Shown here: in pieces, positions 39,855 to 49,796 of the stretch
Numbering within the stretch: position 1 is the stretch's first letter
Layout of the letters: every line of letters starts with the position of its first letter
Source of the DNA: Yersinia ruckeri ATCC 29473
Lineage (GTDB): Bacteria; Pseudomonadota; Gammaproteobacteria; Enterobacterales; Enterobacteriaceae
Assembly (NCBI RefSeq): GCF_000754815.1
Contig: NZ_KN150747.1
Location: forward strand, 3,608,848 to 3,672,847
Direction: 5' to 3'
DNA: 64,000 nt
Made by a program: the position numbers and the translations under genes
Notes under the pieces: generated by a model
Databases searched by the model: none
What the model saw: only the letters and a program-made list of their open reading frames with translations
Told to the model about the DNA's origin: nothing

Positions 39855-41834
39855 TTACTCATCTTCGAGATAAGTGTAACCATATAAACCGGCCTCGAAC
39901 TCTTCCAGGAACTGGGCTTGCAGCTCTGGTGCCAGATCGGTTTCTTTTACCTGATCGCGGAAGTGATTCAACAGTTTTTCCGGATCCAACTGCACATAGG
40001 CCAGCATATCTGCCACGGTGTCGCCTTCATCGGTTTGTTCCACTTCAACAGTACCGTCAGGGAAAACAAACACATCGACGGCGGCAGTATCACCGAACAG
40101 GTTATGCATGTTGCCCAGAATTTCCTGATAAGCACCCACCATAAAGAAGCCCAGCGCTGGTGGGTTTTCTGGATCGTACGGAGGCATTGGCAACGTGGTG
40201 GCCACACCGTCACCATCGACATAATGATCGATAGTCCCGTCGGAATCGCAGGTAATATCCAACAGTACCGCACGACGCTCTGGTGGTTTATCCAAGCCTT
40301 CCAGCGGCAGAACCGGGAACAGTTGATCGATGCCCCACGCGTCCGGCATTGACTGGAACAGTGAGAAGTTGACGTACAGTTTGTCCGCCATGCGTTCTTG
40401 TAGTTCGTCAATAATCGGGCGATGTGCGCGGTTACTTGGATCTAACTGTTGCTGGATCATATTGCAGATAGTCAGGTACTGCTGCTCAGCCCAGGCTCGT
40501 TGGGTCAGATCCAACATCCCGTGGGCGTATTGGGTATGCACATCGTGCAAATCCATCTGACTGTCATGCAGCCATTCGCGCAGCGAACGACGGCTTTCCG
40601 GCCGCTGCATTTCCTGCCAGGTATCCCACAGACTTTCCAGCGCGCGAGGTGCATCTTCTGCCGGTGCCTGCGGTTCGCTAAATTCGTTGCGTTCTACGCC
40701 GATAACATTGGAAACCAGCACGGTATGATGCGCGGTGACTGCACGGCCTGACTCGGTAATCACGGTAGGATGCGGCAAACCGTGCTCATTGCAGGCGTCG
40801 CCAATCCCCCAAATCACGTTATTGGCGTATTCATTCAGACCATAGTTTACCGAGCAATCAGATTGGGAGCGCGTTCCTTCGTAATCTACGCCTAAACCAC
40901 CGCCCACATCGAAGCACTGGATATTCACACCCAGTTTATGCAATTCGACGTAGAAACGAGCGGATTCACGTACACCAGTGGAAATATCGCGAATGTTGGA
41001 AAGCTGGGAACCCAAATGGAAGTGCAGCAATTGCAGGCTATCCAGTTTGTCGGCTTCACGCAGCATTTCAACCAGTTGCAAAACCTGTGTCGCCGATAAG
41101 CCAAACTTGGACTTTTCGCCACCACTGGCCTGCCATTTACCGGAACCTTGTGACGCCAAGCGAGCACGGACGCCCAAGCGCGGCACGACGTCCAAACGCG
41201 CGGCTTCTTCCAGTACCATTTTGATTTCTGACATCTTCTCGATGACCAGATACACTTTATGGCCCAGTTTTTCGCCGGTCAGCGCCAAACGGATATATTC
41301 ACGATCTTTATAACCATTACAGACAATCACAGAACGGGTCATGCCTGCGTGCGCCAGCACTGCCATCATTTCTGCTTTTGAACCCGCCTCCAGCCCCAAA
41401 GGTTCACCAGAATTCACCAAGGATTCAATCACTCGGCGATGCTGGTTCACTTTTATCGGATAAACCAGGAAGTAGTTACCCTGATAGCCAAACTCTTCGC
41501 GCGCACGTTTAAACGCTGCGTTGATTGAACGCAGACGATGCTGCAAAATTTGCGGGAAACAGAATAAAGCAGGTAGACGCTGCCCACGCTCTTCCTGCAT
41601 ATCCTTGACCAGTTGCGCCAGATCGACTCGTGCCTGAGGGACGTCTGGATCAGGACAAACACTGATATGGCCCAATTCGTTGACGTCAAAATAGTTTCCG
41701 CCCCAGTAGGCGACGTTATAAGTGCGCAGCATTTTGCTGGCATTACGATCATTCATGGCAACCTCCTGCATGGAGCGTAAAGAAACATGTGCGCCCGCAG
41801 TAGACGGACGGCCAATCAAGTTATCATCAGACAT
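39855..41834 (-). CDS. speA: Biosynthetic arginine decarboxylase
   Basis: Encodes 659 residues, one more than E. coli SpeA, and matches it throughout. It decarboxylates arginine to agmatine with pyridoxal phosphate. The cofactor Lys lies in [19 protein letters not shown] near residue 127. The glycine-rich phosphate site is [19 protein letters not shown] near residue 310, and the catalytic Cys is in [18 protein letters not shown] near residue 550. In E. coli speB follows directly. Here it does not, and the agmatine route appears to continue through aguA and aguB at 50215-52187. It is a monocistronic gene with its own terminator. Confidence 0.98.
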   Translation of the reverse strand: MSDDNLIGRPSTAGAHVSLRSMQEVAMNDRNASKMLRTYNVAYWGGNYFDVNELGHISVCPDPDVPQARVDLAQLVKDMQEERGQRLPALFCFPQILQHRLRSINAAFKRAREEFGYQGNYFLVYPIKVNQHRRVIESLVNSGEPLGLEAGSKAEMMAVLAHAGMTRSVIVCNGYKDREYIRLALTGEKLGHKVYLVIEKMSEIKMVLEEAARLDVVPRLGVRARLASQGSGKWQASGGEKSKFGLSATQVLQLVEMLREADKLDSLQLLHFHLGSQLSNIRDISTGVRESARFYVELHKLGVNIQCFDVGGGLGVDYEGTRSQSDCSVNYGLNEYANNVIWGIGDACNEHGLPHPTVITESGRAVTAHHTVLVSNVIGVERNEFSEPQAPAEDAPRALESLWDTWQEMQRPESRRSLREWLHDSQMDLHDVHTQYAHGMLDLTQRAWAEQQYLTICNMIQQQLDPSNRAHRPIIDELQERMADKLYVNFSLFQSMPDAWGIDQLFPVLPLEGLDKPPERRAVLLDITCDSDGTIDHYVDGDGVATTLPMPPYDPENPPALGFFMVGAYQEILGNMHNLFGDTAAVDVFVFPDGTVEVEQTDEGDTVADMLAYVQLDPEKLLNHFRDQVKETDLAPELQAQFLEEFEAGLYGYTYLEDE

Positions 41835-42603
41835 AATTCGCCTCTATTGCGATACTGACGATAAAGTCAGCCACTATCGCAGCTACAACCTGCAAGGACA
41901 ACCCGTGTGCGCGCCGTTTAAGCTGATTAATGCGTTGTAAAGCACCGCATTACCGCGAGTTATCACTCAGATAATTGTAAAACACATTTAAATGTAAAAT
42001 ACGTTTAACGAAACATACGTATTGAGATTTCGTGAATCGGATGTCGCACACGCCGGGAAAGATAGACGGCTGACGACCCAGATTCAGTACTTCAGGCGAC
42101 CGTTAACCAGCCCGCGAATCCTGAGTGGCACCCATATGGGTGTAACATCGGGTTGATGGTATACAAGAAAGGAAGGTTGCAAGGGGGGATTGAACGTCAG
42201 AACGACGCAGCTGTTGATGTGCAGCAACCAATAGACAACGGATCATTAATCCAACCACCTCCACGCATGTCGTTCACGATTGAACGAGCAAGACTGATTA
42301 AATAGCCCAAAAAAGTAACAGTTTGATGACGCCGCCACCTAAGTCAAAGTTGTCAACGGGGTTATTACCGCCAACATACCTCAATTAAACAATGAGCTAA
42401 TGCCATTTTCTGCCATCTTCTTCATTGCGTATCAAATAAGCTGCGCGCGCAGTTTATACCTAGAACAGAGGGAAAATGCAAAATGAAAATGGTTGAATAA
42501 CTGTTTCAATAGGTAAAAAAATTGCCGCAGGGACTCACTCAGCATGATTTGATGTCAAAAAGAGCTGGTAATAAGGTTTAAAGGTGACCTAAAATAGCCA
42601 TCC

Positions 42604-42619
42604 AGATGTTAATCCGTCC
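42604..42619. promoter_or_regulatory. Weak candidate MetJ operator
   Basis: AGATGTTA and ATCCGTCC are adjacent octamers, each matching the MetJ consensus AGACGTCT at five of eight positions. MetJ represses metK in E. coli through tandem octamers. The match is weak and the promoter is not located. Confidence 0.3.
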
Positions 42620-42646
42620 ATACTATCATGATGGATATGATTAATA

Positions 42647-42669
42647 GGCCGCTATCGGCTCTCTTTTTT
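42647..42669 (+). terminator. Terminator-like hairpin ahead of metK
   Basis: GGCCG-CTAT-CGGCT (one G-T closing pair) is followed by CTCTTTTTT, 138 bases before the metK start. A second hairpin (AGGC-TTT-GCCT) follows near 42684. Either an upstream transcript ends here or the metK leader can terminate early. Confidence 0.45.
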
Positions 42670-42806
42670 AGATTACTGCTTGAGGCTTTGCCTAAGGGGG
42701 CGTTGTAGGACTGTAGGATCAGAAAATGAGCGTCATTCGTTCAACTGATTCACACCGCAACGCTATGCAGTGATTCTTTAACCCGAACACCAAGGTAAAG
42801 GATAAA

Positions 42807-43961
42807 ATGGCTAAACACCTTTTCACATCAGAATCCGTTTCAGAAGGGCATCCTGATAAAATCGCCGACCAGATTTCCGACGCCGTACTCGACGCGATCC
42901 TGGAGCAGGATCCTAAAGCACGTGTTGCCTGCGAAACCTATGTTAAAACCGGCATGGTGATGGTTGGCGGTGAAATCACCACCAGCGCTTGGGTCGATAT
43001 CGAAGAAATTACTCGCAATACCATTCGCGAGATTGGCTATGTTAATTCTGATATGGGCTTTGATGCGAATTCCTGCGCGGTACTGAGCGCTATTGGCAAA
43101 CAGTCTCCTGATATCAACCAGGGCGTTGACCGTGCCGATCCCCTGGAACAAGGCGCTGGCGATCAGGGCCTGATGTTTGGCTACGCGAGCAACGAAACCG
43201 ATGTGCTGATGCCTGCGCCTATTACTTACGCTCACCGTTTGGTTCATCGTCAGTCTGAAGTGCGTAAAAACGGCACTCTGCCTTGGTTGCGTCCCGATGC
43301 CAAAAGCCAGGTGACTTTCCAATATGAAGACAACAAAATTGTGGGTATTGATGCCGTCGTGCTGTCAACTCAGCATTCCGAAGACATCGGGCTGAAAGAC
43401 CTGCAAGAAGCGGTGATGGAAGAAATCATCAAGCCGGTTCTGCCAGCCGAGTGGCTGTCTGCCAGCACCAAGTATTTCATCAACCCAACGGGTCGTTTTG
43501 TTATCGGTGGCCCCATGGGTGACTGCGGTCTGACCGGTCGTAAAATTATCGTTGATACTTACGGCGGCATGGCTCGTCACGGTGGCGGTGCATTCTCCGG
43601 TAAAGATCCTTCTAAAGTTGACCGTTCTGCCGCTTATGCTGCGCGTTACGTGGCGAAAAATATTGTCGCAGCCGGTTTGGCTGAACGTTGTGAAATTCAG
43701 GTTTCCTACGCTATCGGCGTAGCAGAGCCGACTTCCATCATGGTGGAAACCTTCGGTACTGGGAAAGTCCCTGCAGAACAGCTAATGTTGCTGGTTCGCG
43801 AGTTCTTCGACCTGCGTCCATACGGTTTAATCCAAATGCTGGATCTGTTACAACCGATCTACCGGGAAACCGCATCTTATGGTCACTTTGGTCGCGAACA
43901 CTTCCCTTGGGAAGCCACTGACAAAGCTGAACTACTGCGTGATGCTGCTGGCCTGAAATAA
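42807..43961 (+). CDS. metK: S-adenosylmethionine synthetase
   Basis: Encodes 384 residues, the E. coli length. It joins methionine and ATP to make S-adenosylmethionine. Family signatures are [20 protein letters not shown] near residue 12, [12 protein letters not shown] near residue 114 and [19 protein letters not shown] near residue 258, with potassium- and magnesium-binding residues present. The start has AAAGGATAAA upstream. The long 5' region suggests a leader with regulatory potential. A strong hairpin and a repeat element follow the stop. Its product feeds spermidine synthesis, linking it in function to neighbouring speA. Confidence 0.98.
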   Translation: MAKHLFTSESVSEGHPDKIADQISDAVLDAILEQDPKARVACETYVKTGMVMVGGEITTSAWVDIEEITRNTIREIGYVNSDMGFDANSCAVLSAIGKQSPDINQGVDRADPLEQGAGDQGLMFGYASNETDVLMPAPITYAHRLVHRQSEVRKNGTLPWLRPDAKSQVTFQYEDNKIVGIDAVVLSTQHSEDIGLKDLQEAVMEEIIKPVLPAEWLSASTKYFINPTGRFVIGGPMGDCGLTGRKIIVDTYGGMARHGGGAFSGKDPSKVDRSAAYAARYVAKNIVAAGLAERCEIQVSYAIGVAEPTSIMVETFGTGKVPAEQLMLLVREFFDLRPYGLIQMLDLLQPIYRETASYGHFGREHFPWEATDKAELLRDAAGLK

Positions 43962-43983
43962 ATTCTCAAGCCTGTATGCCTCC

Positions 43984-44017
43984 AGCTTAACACCTCAATT
44001 TCACGGGGTGTTAAGCT
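43984..44017 (+). terminator. Hairpin after metK
   Basis: An 11 bp perfect stem (AGCTTAACACC/GGTGTTAAGCT) with a 12-base loop lies 22 bases past the metK stop. There is no T-run; a repeat element begins about 8 bases further on, so the original tail may have been displaced. Confidence 0.6.
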
Positions 44018-44024
44018 TAACGGC

Positions 44025-44158
44025 CAAGTGGTCGTAGTGATGAAAACCGGTAGCTCGTTAAACGCCGTGAATACGTTCTTGTTTGGCGCAGACGCTTGAC
44101 TCGTCTACCAGCCTTCTTCACCAGAGATCGCAGGGGCGAGGTTTGTCAGCAGTCTGAA
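44025..44158. repeat. Intergenic repeat element, copy A (internally deleted)
   Basis: This copy aligns with copies B and C through AAGTGGTCGTAGTGATGAAAA, shown here only to mark its start, then CGCCGTGAATACGTTCTTGT, GGCGCAGACGCTTGACTCGT and GAGGTTTGTCAGCAGTCTGA. It lacks about 25 bases of the middle segment and part of the left end. It lies between convergent metK and the YeeE-type gene. It resembles the short palindromic insertion families of Yersinia (YPAL/ERIC class), though I cannot assign the family name with certainty. Confidence 0.75.
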
Positions 44159-44164
44159 ATTTTT

Positions 44165-44593
44165 TTATGCCTGACGATTTGCCCTCACGCGCTCAATCAG
44201 TCTAAAAATCGCCATTCCTGCTATCATTGCCAATGTAAATATCACCCCTTTGCTGACGCCCGCCCCGACCAAGACCAACGCCGGTCCTGGACAAATCCCG
44301 GCCAATCCCCAACCCATGCCGAATAACAGGCTGCCGCCAATTAAACGCCGGTCAATCTTTGTTGCCACCGGTAATTGCATGGGTAATCCCAACAGGCTAA
44401 TACGGCGTTTGTTCGTCAAGAAAAAGGCGAATGTTCCCACCAGAATCGCGCCGGCCATCACTAGCCCCAAAGACGGATCCCACAGGCCACTGATATCGAG
44501 AAATCCTAATACTTTCGCCGGATTGGCCATTCCAGCCACTATTAGTCCCAATCCAAAAAGCAGCCCAGCCAGCAAAGAAAATAACAGTTTCAT
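44165..44593 (-). CDS. YeeE/YedE half-transporter, C-terminal type
   Basis: Encodes 142 residues with about four membrane helices (LLFSLLAGLLFGLGLIVAGM at residues 3-22, then LGLVMAGAILVGTFAFFL). The conserved motif GMGWGLAGICPGPALVLVG near residue 92 holds the Cys expected in sulfur-permeating YeeE/YedE proteins. Split halves of this family occur in pairs, and the partner half is the preceding gene, nine bases upstream on the same strand. Together they probably pass thiosulfate or a related sulfur species across the inner membrane. Last gene of the operon; a repeat element lies just past its end. Confidence 0.88.
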   Translation of the reverse strand: MKLLFSLLAGLLFGLGLIVAGMANPAKVLGFLDISGLWDPSLGLVMAGAILVGTFAFFLTNKRRISLLGLPMQLPVATKIDRRLIGGSLLFGMGWGLAGICPGPALVLVGAGVSKGVIFTLAMIAGMAIFRLIERVRANRQA

Positions 44594-44602
44594 TTTATTG
44601 TC

Positions 44603-45034
44603 CTAAGCCAATACATGACGAACCAGCCATACCGTCAGGAACCCACTGAACATAAAGCTCAACGTGGCCACCAACGAACGTAGAGAAAAACGGGATAAGC
44701 CACAGACGCCGTGACCGCTGGTACAACCGGAACCATAGCGGGTACCAATACCAACCAGTAATCCAGCCACCACCAGTGTGCCAATATCAGCATTGATCTC
44801 AATGGTCGGCAGTGGCCTAAACAGCGCGTAAAGGAACGGAGAAACGATCAGACCAAGCAAGAACATCAGACGCCAGCCAATATCCCCTTTCCCCGCACCA
44901 AGTAACCCGCCCATAATGCCGCTGATACCGGCAACTCTCCCGTTGAAAAGCCAGAATAGCGCCACCGCAGCACCTAATATGACACCGCCGACTAACGCCG
45001 AATACGGGGTAAAATTAGCCCAATCTATCGTCAT
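44603..45034 (-). CDS. YeeE/YedE half-transporter, N-terminal type
   Basis: Encodes 143 residues from the ATG at 45034, with GGTGAGGA upstream; an in-frame extension to 45163 overlaps the preceding regulator gene and is rejected. Membrane helices include YSALVGGVILGAAVALFWLF near residue 11 and MFLLGLIVSPFLYALF near residue 56. The signature YGSGCTSGHGVCGLSRFS near residue 99 carries the cysteines typical of thiosulfate and persulfide permeases. It starts ten bases after the regulator stop and precedes the second half by nine bases, so the three genes form a tight operon. Confidence 0.9.
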   Translation of the reverse strand: MTIDWANFTPYSALVGGVILGAAVALFWLFNGRVAGISGIMGGLLGAGKGDIGWRLMFLLGLIVSPFLYALFRPLPTIEINADIGTLVVAGLLVGIGTRYGSGCTSGHGVCGLSRFSLRSLVATLSFMFSGFLTVWLVRHVLA

Positions 45035-45044
45035 ATTCTCGTCC

Positions 45045-45362
45045 TCACCCTTTCGGGCAGTAAAGTTGATACAAGGTGTGTAAAATTGCCAGAATCCGCG
45101 GATCAGCGATGGAATAATAAATACGCTTTCCTTCTCGCCGCGTGGTGACCAGCCCTTCTGCACGCAATACGCCTAATTGCTGCGATAGCGTCGGTTGACG
45201 AATATCCAGTAAGACTTCAAGTTCACTGACCGATTTCTCTCCCTGACTGATCTGACACAACAACAGCAACCGATCTTCGTTTGCCAGCATGCGCAGCGCG
45301 CGGCTGGCTTCTGCCGCCGCCAGTTTCATCTGACTCATGCTCAATTGGGTGTTATCACTCAT
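45045..45362 (-). CDS. ArsR-family sulfide/persulfide-type regulator (BigR/YgaV-like)
   Basis: Encodes 105 residues from the ATG at 45362, which has GGGAG seven bases upstream; longer in-frame starts at 45389 and 45467 are less supported. The winged helix-turn-helix is SVSELEVLLDIRQPTLSQQL near residues 44-63. Two cysteines, in LLLLCQIS and near the end in QLYCPKG, match the pair that forms a disulfide or polysulfide bridge in BigR, SqrR and YgaV. Such repressors control sulfur-oxidising or sulfur-transport genes. The two downstream half-transporter genes are the evident targets, and an AT-rich dyad lies just upstream. Confidence 0.9.
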   Translation of the reverse strand: MSDNTQLSMSQMKLAAAEASRALRMLANEDRLLLLCQISQGEKSVSELEVLLDIRQPTLSQQLGVLRAEGLVTTRREGKRIYYSIADPRILAILHTLYQLYCPKG

Positions 45363-45388
45363 TCTGTCTCCCGCCATCTCACCATTCA

Positions 45389-45406
45389 TTATATAAAAAC
45401 ATATAA
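45389..45406. promoter_or_regulatory. Probable operator of the sulfur operon
   Basis: TTATAT-AAAAAC-ATATAA is an AT-rich dyad 27 bases upstream of the regulator start, the type of site bound by BigR-like repressors. Its role is inferred from position and symmetry. Confidence 0.5.
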
Positions 45407-45557
45407 TATTATTTAGTGATATGTAATTCGTGCGCATTGTTTGCCAATTATCGTCAGGTGTAACCAAAAACCAGGGGATTTATTAATTGTCTGCTGAAAA
45501 CAATCGCCTGAATCCGCAGCTTGCATCTGGCTATCTGGCGCATTATTCTTCCGCACT

Positions 45558-46070
45558 ATGAGCTTATTAAGAATTCCCATCGCCCTGCAACAAGGGGTTA
45601 TGCAGTGCCTGCGCCAGAAATTACAATTGGCGAATCAACATTTGTCCAACCAGTATCCGGAGCCAAAAATCAACTACCATCAGCGCGGAACCAGCGCCGG
45701 TAGCGCGTATTTACAAGCCTGGGAAATTCGCCTAAATCCGATATTATTATTAGAAAATAAACAGCCTTTTATTGATGAAGTTGTGCCTCACGAATTGGCT
45801 CACCTGCTGGTGTTTCGCCAATTTGGCCGGGTGGCACCCCACGGTAAAGAGTGGCGCTGGATGATGGAAACGGTTTTGCAGGTGCCCGCCCGCCGAACCC
45901 ATAAGTTTGAAATTGCTTCCGTACTGAGTAAAACGTTCCCTTATCGCTGTCGTTGCCAGCAACATGACCTCACGGTACGTCGCCATAATCGGGTATTACG
46001 CGGAGAGAGCGAATACCGCTGCCGCTATTGCGGAGAAAAACTGCAATTTATGGTGACACAACCATCTTAG
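45558..46070 (+). CDS. sprT: SprT-like zinc metalloprotein
   Basis: Encodes 170 residues. The zinc-binding motif [13 protein letters not shown] near residue 77 has the HExxH of a metalloprotease. The C-terminus carries a Cys-rich zinc ribbon ([20 protein letters not shown] and [10 protein letters not shown]). It belongs to the SprT/Spartan family; the bacterial function is not established. It precedes endA by 98 bases, as in E. coli, where galP lies on the other side. Here the ArsR/YeeE operon takes that place. Confidence 0.94.
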   Translation: MSLLRIPIALQQGVMQCLRQKLQLANQHLSNQYPEPKINYHQRGTSAGSAYLQAWEIRLNPILLLENKQPFIDEVVPHELAHLLVFRQFGRVAPHGKEWRWMMETVLQVPARRTHKFEIASVLSKTFPYRCRCQQHDLTVRRHNRVLRGESEYRCRYCGEKLQFMVTQPS

Positions 46071-46168
46071 TTATTTGATTTACTGGATAAAAAACCACTT
46101 CTTTATTTGCCTGTACTCATAATCTTCTATAACCTGCGTGCTTTTCCATATTTGAGTCATTTTGGAAC

Positions 46169-46876
46169 ATGTTACGCAAAATTTTGTTGGTTCTAGTGAG
46201 TTCTTCCTCATTATTCTCTCCGGTCAGTCATGGCCAAAGTATTAATAACTTTTCTCAAGCCAAGGCCGCCGCCGCCAAAATTCATCAGGATGCGCCCGGT
46301 ACTTTCTATTGTGGTTGCAAAATTCAGTGGCAAGGCAAGAAAGGTCTTCCCGATCTGAACAGTTGTGGTTATCAGGTACGCAAAAATACTAAACGGGCAG
46401 AACGTATCGAATGGGAACATGTGGTACCCGCCTGGCAATTCGGCCATCAACGTCAGTGCTGGCAAGATGGTGGTCGCAAAAACTGCAATAAAGATCCGGT
46501 CTATCGTCAAATTGAAACTGACCTGCATAACCTACAACCTGCTATTGGTGAGGTGAATGGCGATAGAAGCAATTTTATGTACAGCCAATGGAAAGGTGGC
46601 GAAGGACAGTACGGCCAATGTGCCATGAAAGTAGATTTCAAGAACAAGCAAGCTGAGCCACCCGCCCGTGCCCGCGGTGCAATTGCCCGAACCTACTTCT
46701 ATATGCGTGATCAATATCAATTACGCCTTTCCAACCAGCAGACCCGACTTTTTGACGTCTGGAATCGTCAATATCCGGTTGATAGCTGGGAATGCCGGCG
46801 GGATGAGCGCATTGCCAAAGTTCAGGGTAACCACAATCCTTATGTACAACAGGCTTGCCAGCAGCAAAAAAGCTAA
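46169..46876 (+). CDS. endA: Periplasmic endonuclease I
   Basis: Encodes 235 residues, the E. coli length. The first 23 residues ([20 protein letters not shown], then HG) are a Sec signal peptide. The beta-beta-alpha metal nuclease motif is [14 protein letters not shown] near residue 87, with the catalytic His, followed by [18 protein letters not shown] near residue 125. Eight cysteines in the mature part suggest disulfides. It cleaves double-stranded DNA in the periplasm. It follows sprT and is separated from rsmE by a short terminator-like hairpin. Confidence 0.97.
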   Translation: MLRKILLVLVSSSSLFSPVSHGQSINNFSQAKAAAAKIHQDAPGTFYCGCKIQWQGKKGLPDLNSCGYQVRKNTKRAERIEWEHVVPAWQFGHQRQCWQDGGRKNCNKDPVYRQIETDLHNLQPAIGEVNGDRSNFMYSQWKGGEGQYGQCAMKVDFKNKQAEPPARARGAIARTYFYMRDQYQLRLSNQQTRLFDVWNRQYPVDSWECRRDERIAKVQGNHNPYVQQACQQQKS

Positions 46877-46898
46877 CCGACGCTATTGACCAATATCC

Positions 46899-46932
46899 CC
46901 GCAGCTCTGTTATCCTGCGGTTATCCTTTTAT
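46899..46932 (+). terminator. Terminator of endA
   Basis: CCGCAG-CTCTGTTATC-CTGCGG is followed by TTATCCTTTTATTT, 22 bases past the endA stop. Confidence 0.7.
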
Positions 46933-46990
46933 TTCGCGTCGTTAACCGGCGGCGCGCTAAAACTTTCGTTACGGAAGCAAGAGCGTATCC

Positions 46991-47722
46991 ATGCGTATAC
47001 CCCGCATTTATCATCCACAGCCGTTGTCGGCTCATACTGAACTGGCTCTCAGCGATGACGCCGCTAACCATGTAGGCCGCGTGTTACGCATGAGCGAAGG
47101 GCACCACCTGCAATTGTTCGACGGTAGTAATCAGGTATTCAGTGCGGAAATTATTCATGTAGATAAAAAAAGTGTCCACGTACACCTCGGTGAAGCCGCG
47201 CTAGAAGATCGAGAGTCCCCGTTAAACCTGCATTTAGGTCAGGTCATTTCTCGTGGTGAAAAAATGGAATTCACCATTCAGAAATCCATTGAGCTGGGCG
47301 TCAACGTGATTACGCCTCTATTTTCAGAGCGTTGTGGCGTAAAACTGGACGGTGAGCGTTTAGCGAAGAAAATTCAACAATGGCAAAAAATTGCAATTGC
47401 TGCCTGTGAACAATGTGGCCGTAACACCCTGCCGGAAATCCGTGAGGCCATGCAATTAGAAGCCTGGTGTGCCGAGCAGGACGATAGCCTGAAGCTGAAT
47501 CTGCATCCACGCGCCAGCAACAGCATCAATACCTTGCCGCTACCGGTGAACAGGGTTCGCCTGTTAATCGGCCCGGAAGGCGGTTTGACTGCCGACGAAA
47601 TTGAGATGACCTCACACCACGGATTTACTGATATCCTGCTAGGGCCACGCGTTTTGCGTACAGAAACGACCGCACTCACCGCAATCACTGCCTTACAAGT
47701 GCGTTTCGGCGATCTGGGTTAA
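46991..47722 (+). CDS. rsmE: 16S rRNA m3U1498 methyltransferase
   Basis: Encodes 243 residues. It methylates N3 of U1498 in 16S rRNA. An N-terminal PUA-like domain (residues 1-70) precedes a SPOUT-type knotted domain. The cofactor loops are [16 protein letters not shown] near residue 192 and [17 protein letters not shown] near residue 217. It starts the run rsmE-gshB-yqgE-ruvX, with gshB 11 bases behind it. Confidence 0.97.
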   Translation: MRIPRIYHPQPLSAHTELALSDDAANHVGRVLRMSEGHHLQLFDGSNQVFSAEIIHVDKKSVHVHLGEAALEDRESPLNLHLGQVISRGEKMEFTIQKSIELGVNVITPLFSERCGVKLDGERLAKKIQQWQKIAIAACEQCGRNTLPEIREAMQLEAWCAEQDDSLKLNLHPRASNSINTLPLPVNRVRLLIGPEGGLTADEIEMTSHHGFTDILLGPRVLRTETTALTAITALQVRFGDLG

Positions 47723-47733
47723 AGGAGAAAAGA

Positions 47734-48693
47734 ATGATCAAGCTCGGCATCGTGATGGACCCCATCTCATCCATCAATATTAAAAAAGACACCAGTTTCG
47801 CCATGCTGATGGAAGCACAGCGCCGCGGTTATGAATTACATTATATGGAGATGAACGATCTTTATCTTCACGCTGGCGAAGGCCGCGCTCGTACCCGTTT
47901 ACTGACGGTTAAAGAAGATTACAACGCGTGGTTCAGCTTCGGCACTGAGCAAGATCTGCCGCTGGACGATCTTAACGTCATTCTGATGCGTAAAGATCCG
48001 CCGTTTGATACCGAATTTATCTATGCGACCTACATTCTGGAACGTGCGGAAATCAAAGGTACACTGGTGGTAAATAAGCCACAAAGCCTGCGTGACTGTA
48101 ACGAAAAACTGTTTACTGCCTGGTTCCCGGAATTGACGCCCGATACTTTAGTCAGCCGCAATAAAGACCTTATCCGTAAATTCCACCAGCAGCACGGCGA
48201 TATTATCCTAAAACCGTTGGATGGCATGGGTGGCGCATCTATTTTCCGCGTGAAAAAAGACGATCCTAATCTGTCAGTCATTATCGAAACACTGACCGAG
48301 CATGGTAGCCGTTTCTGTATGGCGCAGAACTTTCTGCCCGCCATTACCGAAGGTGACAAACGCATTCTGGTGGTCGACGGCGAGCCAGTGCCTTATTGCC
48401 TGGCGCGAATTCCGGCACAGGGTGAAACTCGAGGCAATCTGGCGGCCGGTGGTCGTGGCGAAGCACGCCCTCTCAGTGAAAGCGACTGGAAAATTGCCAG
48501 AGCAGTGGCACCTACGCTAAAAGAAAAGGGACTCATTTTTGTCGGCCTGGATATTATTGGCGATCGTCTGACTGAAATTAACGTCACCAGTCCAACCTGT
48601 GCCCGCGAAATAGAAGCGGCATTCCCGCAGGTTTCTGTCACTGGAATGCTGATGGATGCGATAGAAAAACGTTTATCCAATAAAAAAGTCTGA
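47734..48693 (+). CDS. gshB: Glutathione synthetase
   Basis: Encodes 319 residues. It adds glycine to gamma-glutamylcysteine using ATP. The ATP-grasp fold shows IILKPLDGMGGASIFRV near residue 155, GDKRILVVDGEPVPYCLAR near residue 208 and AAGGRGEARPLSESD near residue 236. The metal-binding ITEINVTSP-type segment (LTEINVTSPTCAREIE) lies near residue 286. A ribosome site AAAGGAGAAAAG precedes the start. It follows rsmE closely and is separated from yqgE by a hairpin. Confidence 0.98.
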   Translation: MIKLGIVMDPISSINIKKDTSFAMLMEAQRRGYELHYMEMNDLYLHAGEGRARTRLLTVKEDYNAWFSFGTEQDLPLDDLNVILMRKDPPFDTEFIYATYILERAEIKGTLVVNKPQSLRDCNEKLFTAWFPELTPDTLVSRNKDLIRKFHQQHGDIILKPLDGMGGASIFRVKKDDPNLSVIIETLTEHGSRFCMAQNFLPAITEGDKRILVVDGEPVPYCLARIPAQGETRGNLAAGGRGEARPLSESDWKIARAVAPTLKEKGLIFVGLDIIGDRLTEINVTSPTCAREIEAAFPQVSVTGMLMDAIEKRLSNKKV

Positions 48694-48699
48694 TTAAAA

Positions 48700-48737
48700 T
48701 CACCGGTTATGGCATTTTTACCTGCTGCAACCGGTGA
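48700..48737 (+). terminator. Hairpin after gshB
   Basis: TCACCGGTT and AACCGGTGA pair over a 20-base loop just after the gshB stop, followed by CTTTCG. Weak tail, so termination may be partial. Confidence 0.5.
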
Positions 48738-48807
48738 CTTTCGCTATTCCCATCTGCATACTGGCGCCTGTTTACCTTTTACTTCAGCGAATTTCCTATA
48801 AAACATA

Positions 48808-49371
48808 ATGAATTTACAGAATCACTTCCTTATTGCTATGCCTTCACTACAAGACCCTCAGTTTAAACGCTCGGTGGTTTATATTTGCGAGCACAACGAA
48901 CAGGGAGCCATGGGTTTAGTGATCAATAAGCCAGTGGAAAAATTCACTGTTGAAACCGTTCTGAAGAAACTTAAAATTACGCCTTCACCTCGCGATCCGG
49001 CAATTCGATTGGATAAACCCGTACTGTCTGGCGGCCCTTTGGCTGATGACCGTGGCTTTATTTTGCACTCCCCGCTGACGGGTTTTGGCTCAAGTATCCG
49101 TATTTCACCGGAAACCATGATCACCACGTCCAAAGATGTGCTGAAAACACTGGGTACACCGGAACAACCGAAAAATGTATTGGTGGCGCTGGGCTATGCT
49201 GGTTGGCAACAAGGCCAGTTGGAGCAAGAGTTGTTAGATAATGCCTGGCTAACGATTGAAGCTGACACTGACATTATCTTCCATACGCCAATTGCCGAAC
49301 GTTGGCAGCAGGCAGCCAATAAACTGGGCATTAATATTTTCAATATTGCCCCTCAAGCAGGACACGCCTGA
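48808..49371 (+). CDS. yqgE: UPF0301 (AlgH-like) protein YqgE
   Basis: Encodes 187 residues, the E. coli length. Family landmarks are [20 protein letters not shown] near residues 5-24, [17 protein letters not shown] near residue 27, and [15 protein letters not shown] near residue 73. The fold is known but the biochemical role is not. Its stop overlaps the ruvX start by one base, so the two are translationally coupled. Confidence 0.95.
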   Translation: MNLQNHFLIAMPSLQDPQFKRSVVYICEHNEQGAMGLVINKPVEKFTVETVLKKLKITPSPRDPAIRLDKPVLSGGPLADDRGFILHSPLTGFGSSIRISPETMITTSKDVLKTLGTPEQPKNVLVALGYAGWQQGQLEQELLDNAWLTIEADTDIIFHTPIAERWQQAANKLGINIFNIAPQAGHA

Positions 49372-49796
49372 TGGCTAATCGCACCATTCTTGCCTTCGAT
49401 TTCGGCACAAAAAGTATCGGTGTTGCTATCGGTCAGGAAATTACCGGCACCGCCCGCGCCCTGACATCCTTTAAAGCTCAGGATGGCACGCCGGATTGGC
49501 AACAAGTTGAGAAACTGCTGAAAGAGTGGCAACCGGACCTGGTGGTCGTTGGCTTACCGTTAAATATGGATGGTACCGAGCAACCACTAACGGCCAGAGC
49601 ACGCAGATTCGCCAACCGTCTACATGGCCGCTTTGGGGTTACGGTAGCTTTACATGATGAACGCCTAAGCACCGTAGAAGCCAGAGCCTATCTGTTCGAC
49701 AGCGGAGGTTATCGCGCTCTAGATAAAGGCAGCGTAGATGCAGCCTCTGCGGTGATTATTCTGGAAAGCTGGTTCGAGCAACAACCCCGGAAATAG
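49371..49796 (+). CDS. ruvX: Putative Holliday junction resolvase / pre-16S rRNA nuclease
   Basis: Encodes 141 residues of the RNase H-like YqgF family. The first catalytic Asp is in [17 protein letters not shown] near residue 9. A second motif is [20 protein letters not shown] near residue 61, with [13 protein letters not shown] near residue 99 and a last Asp in [14 protein letters not shown] near residue 121. In E. coli it trims the 5' end of 16S rRNA and is essential. It is coupled to yqgE by a one-base overlap. Confidence 0.96.
   Translation: MANRTILAFDFGTKSIGVAIGQEITGTARALTSFKAQDGTPDWQQVEKLLKEWQPDLVVVGLPLNMDGTEQPLTARARRFANRLHGRFGVTVALHDERLSTVEARAYLFDSGGYRALDKGSVDAASAVIILESWFEQQPRK

Larger units (their letters stand above)
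41835..42806. other. Long divergent gap between speA and metK
   Basis: Nearly 1 kb holds no convincing gene. Visible structure includes a 14-base perfect palindrome CACCCATATGGGTG (42129-42142), a small dyad GTTCA-CGAT-TGAAC near 42269, a possible MetJ site near 42604, and hairpins in the metK leader. E. coli has the tiny genes yqgB and yqgD in this position; I could not find a convincing equivalent of either. Confidence 0.5.

Noticed and set aside
42670..42806. SAM riboswitch upstream of metK
   Set aside because: No SAM-I-like core is seen; enterobacterial metK is controlled by MetJ.
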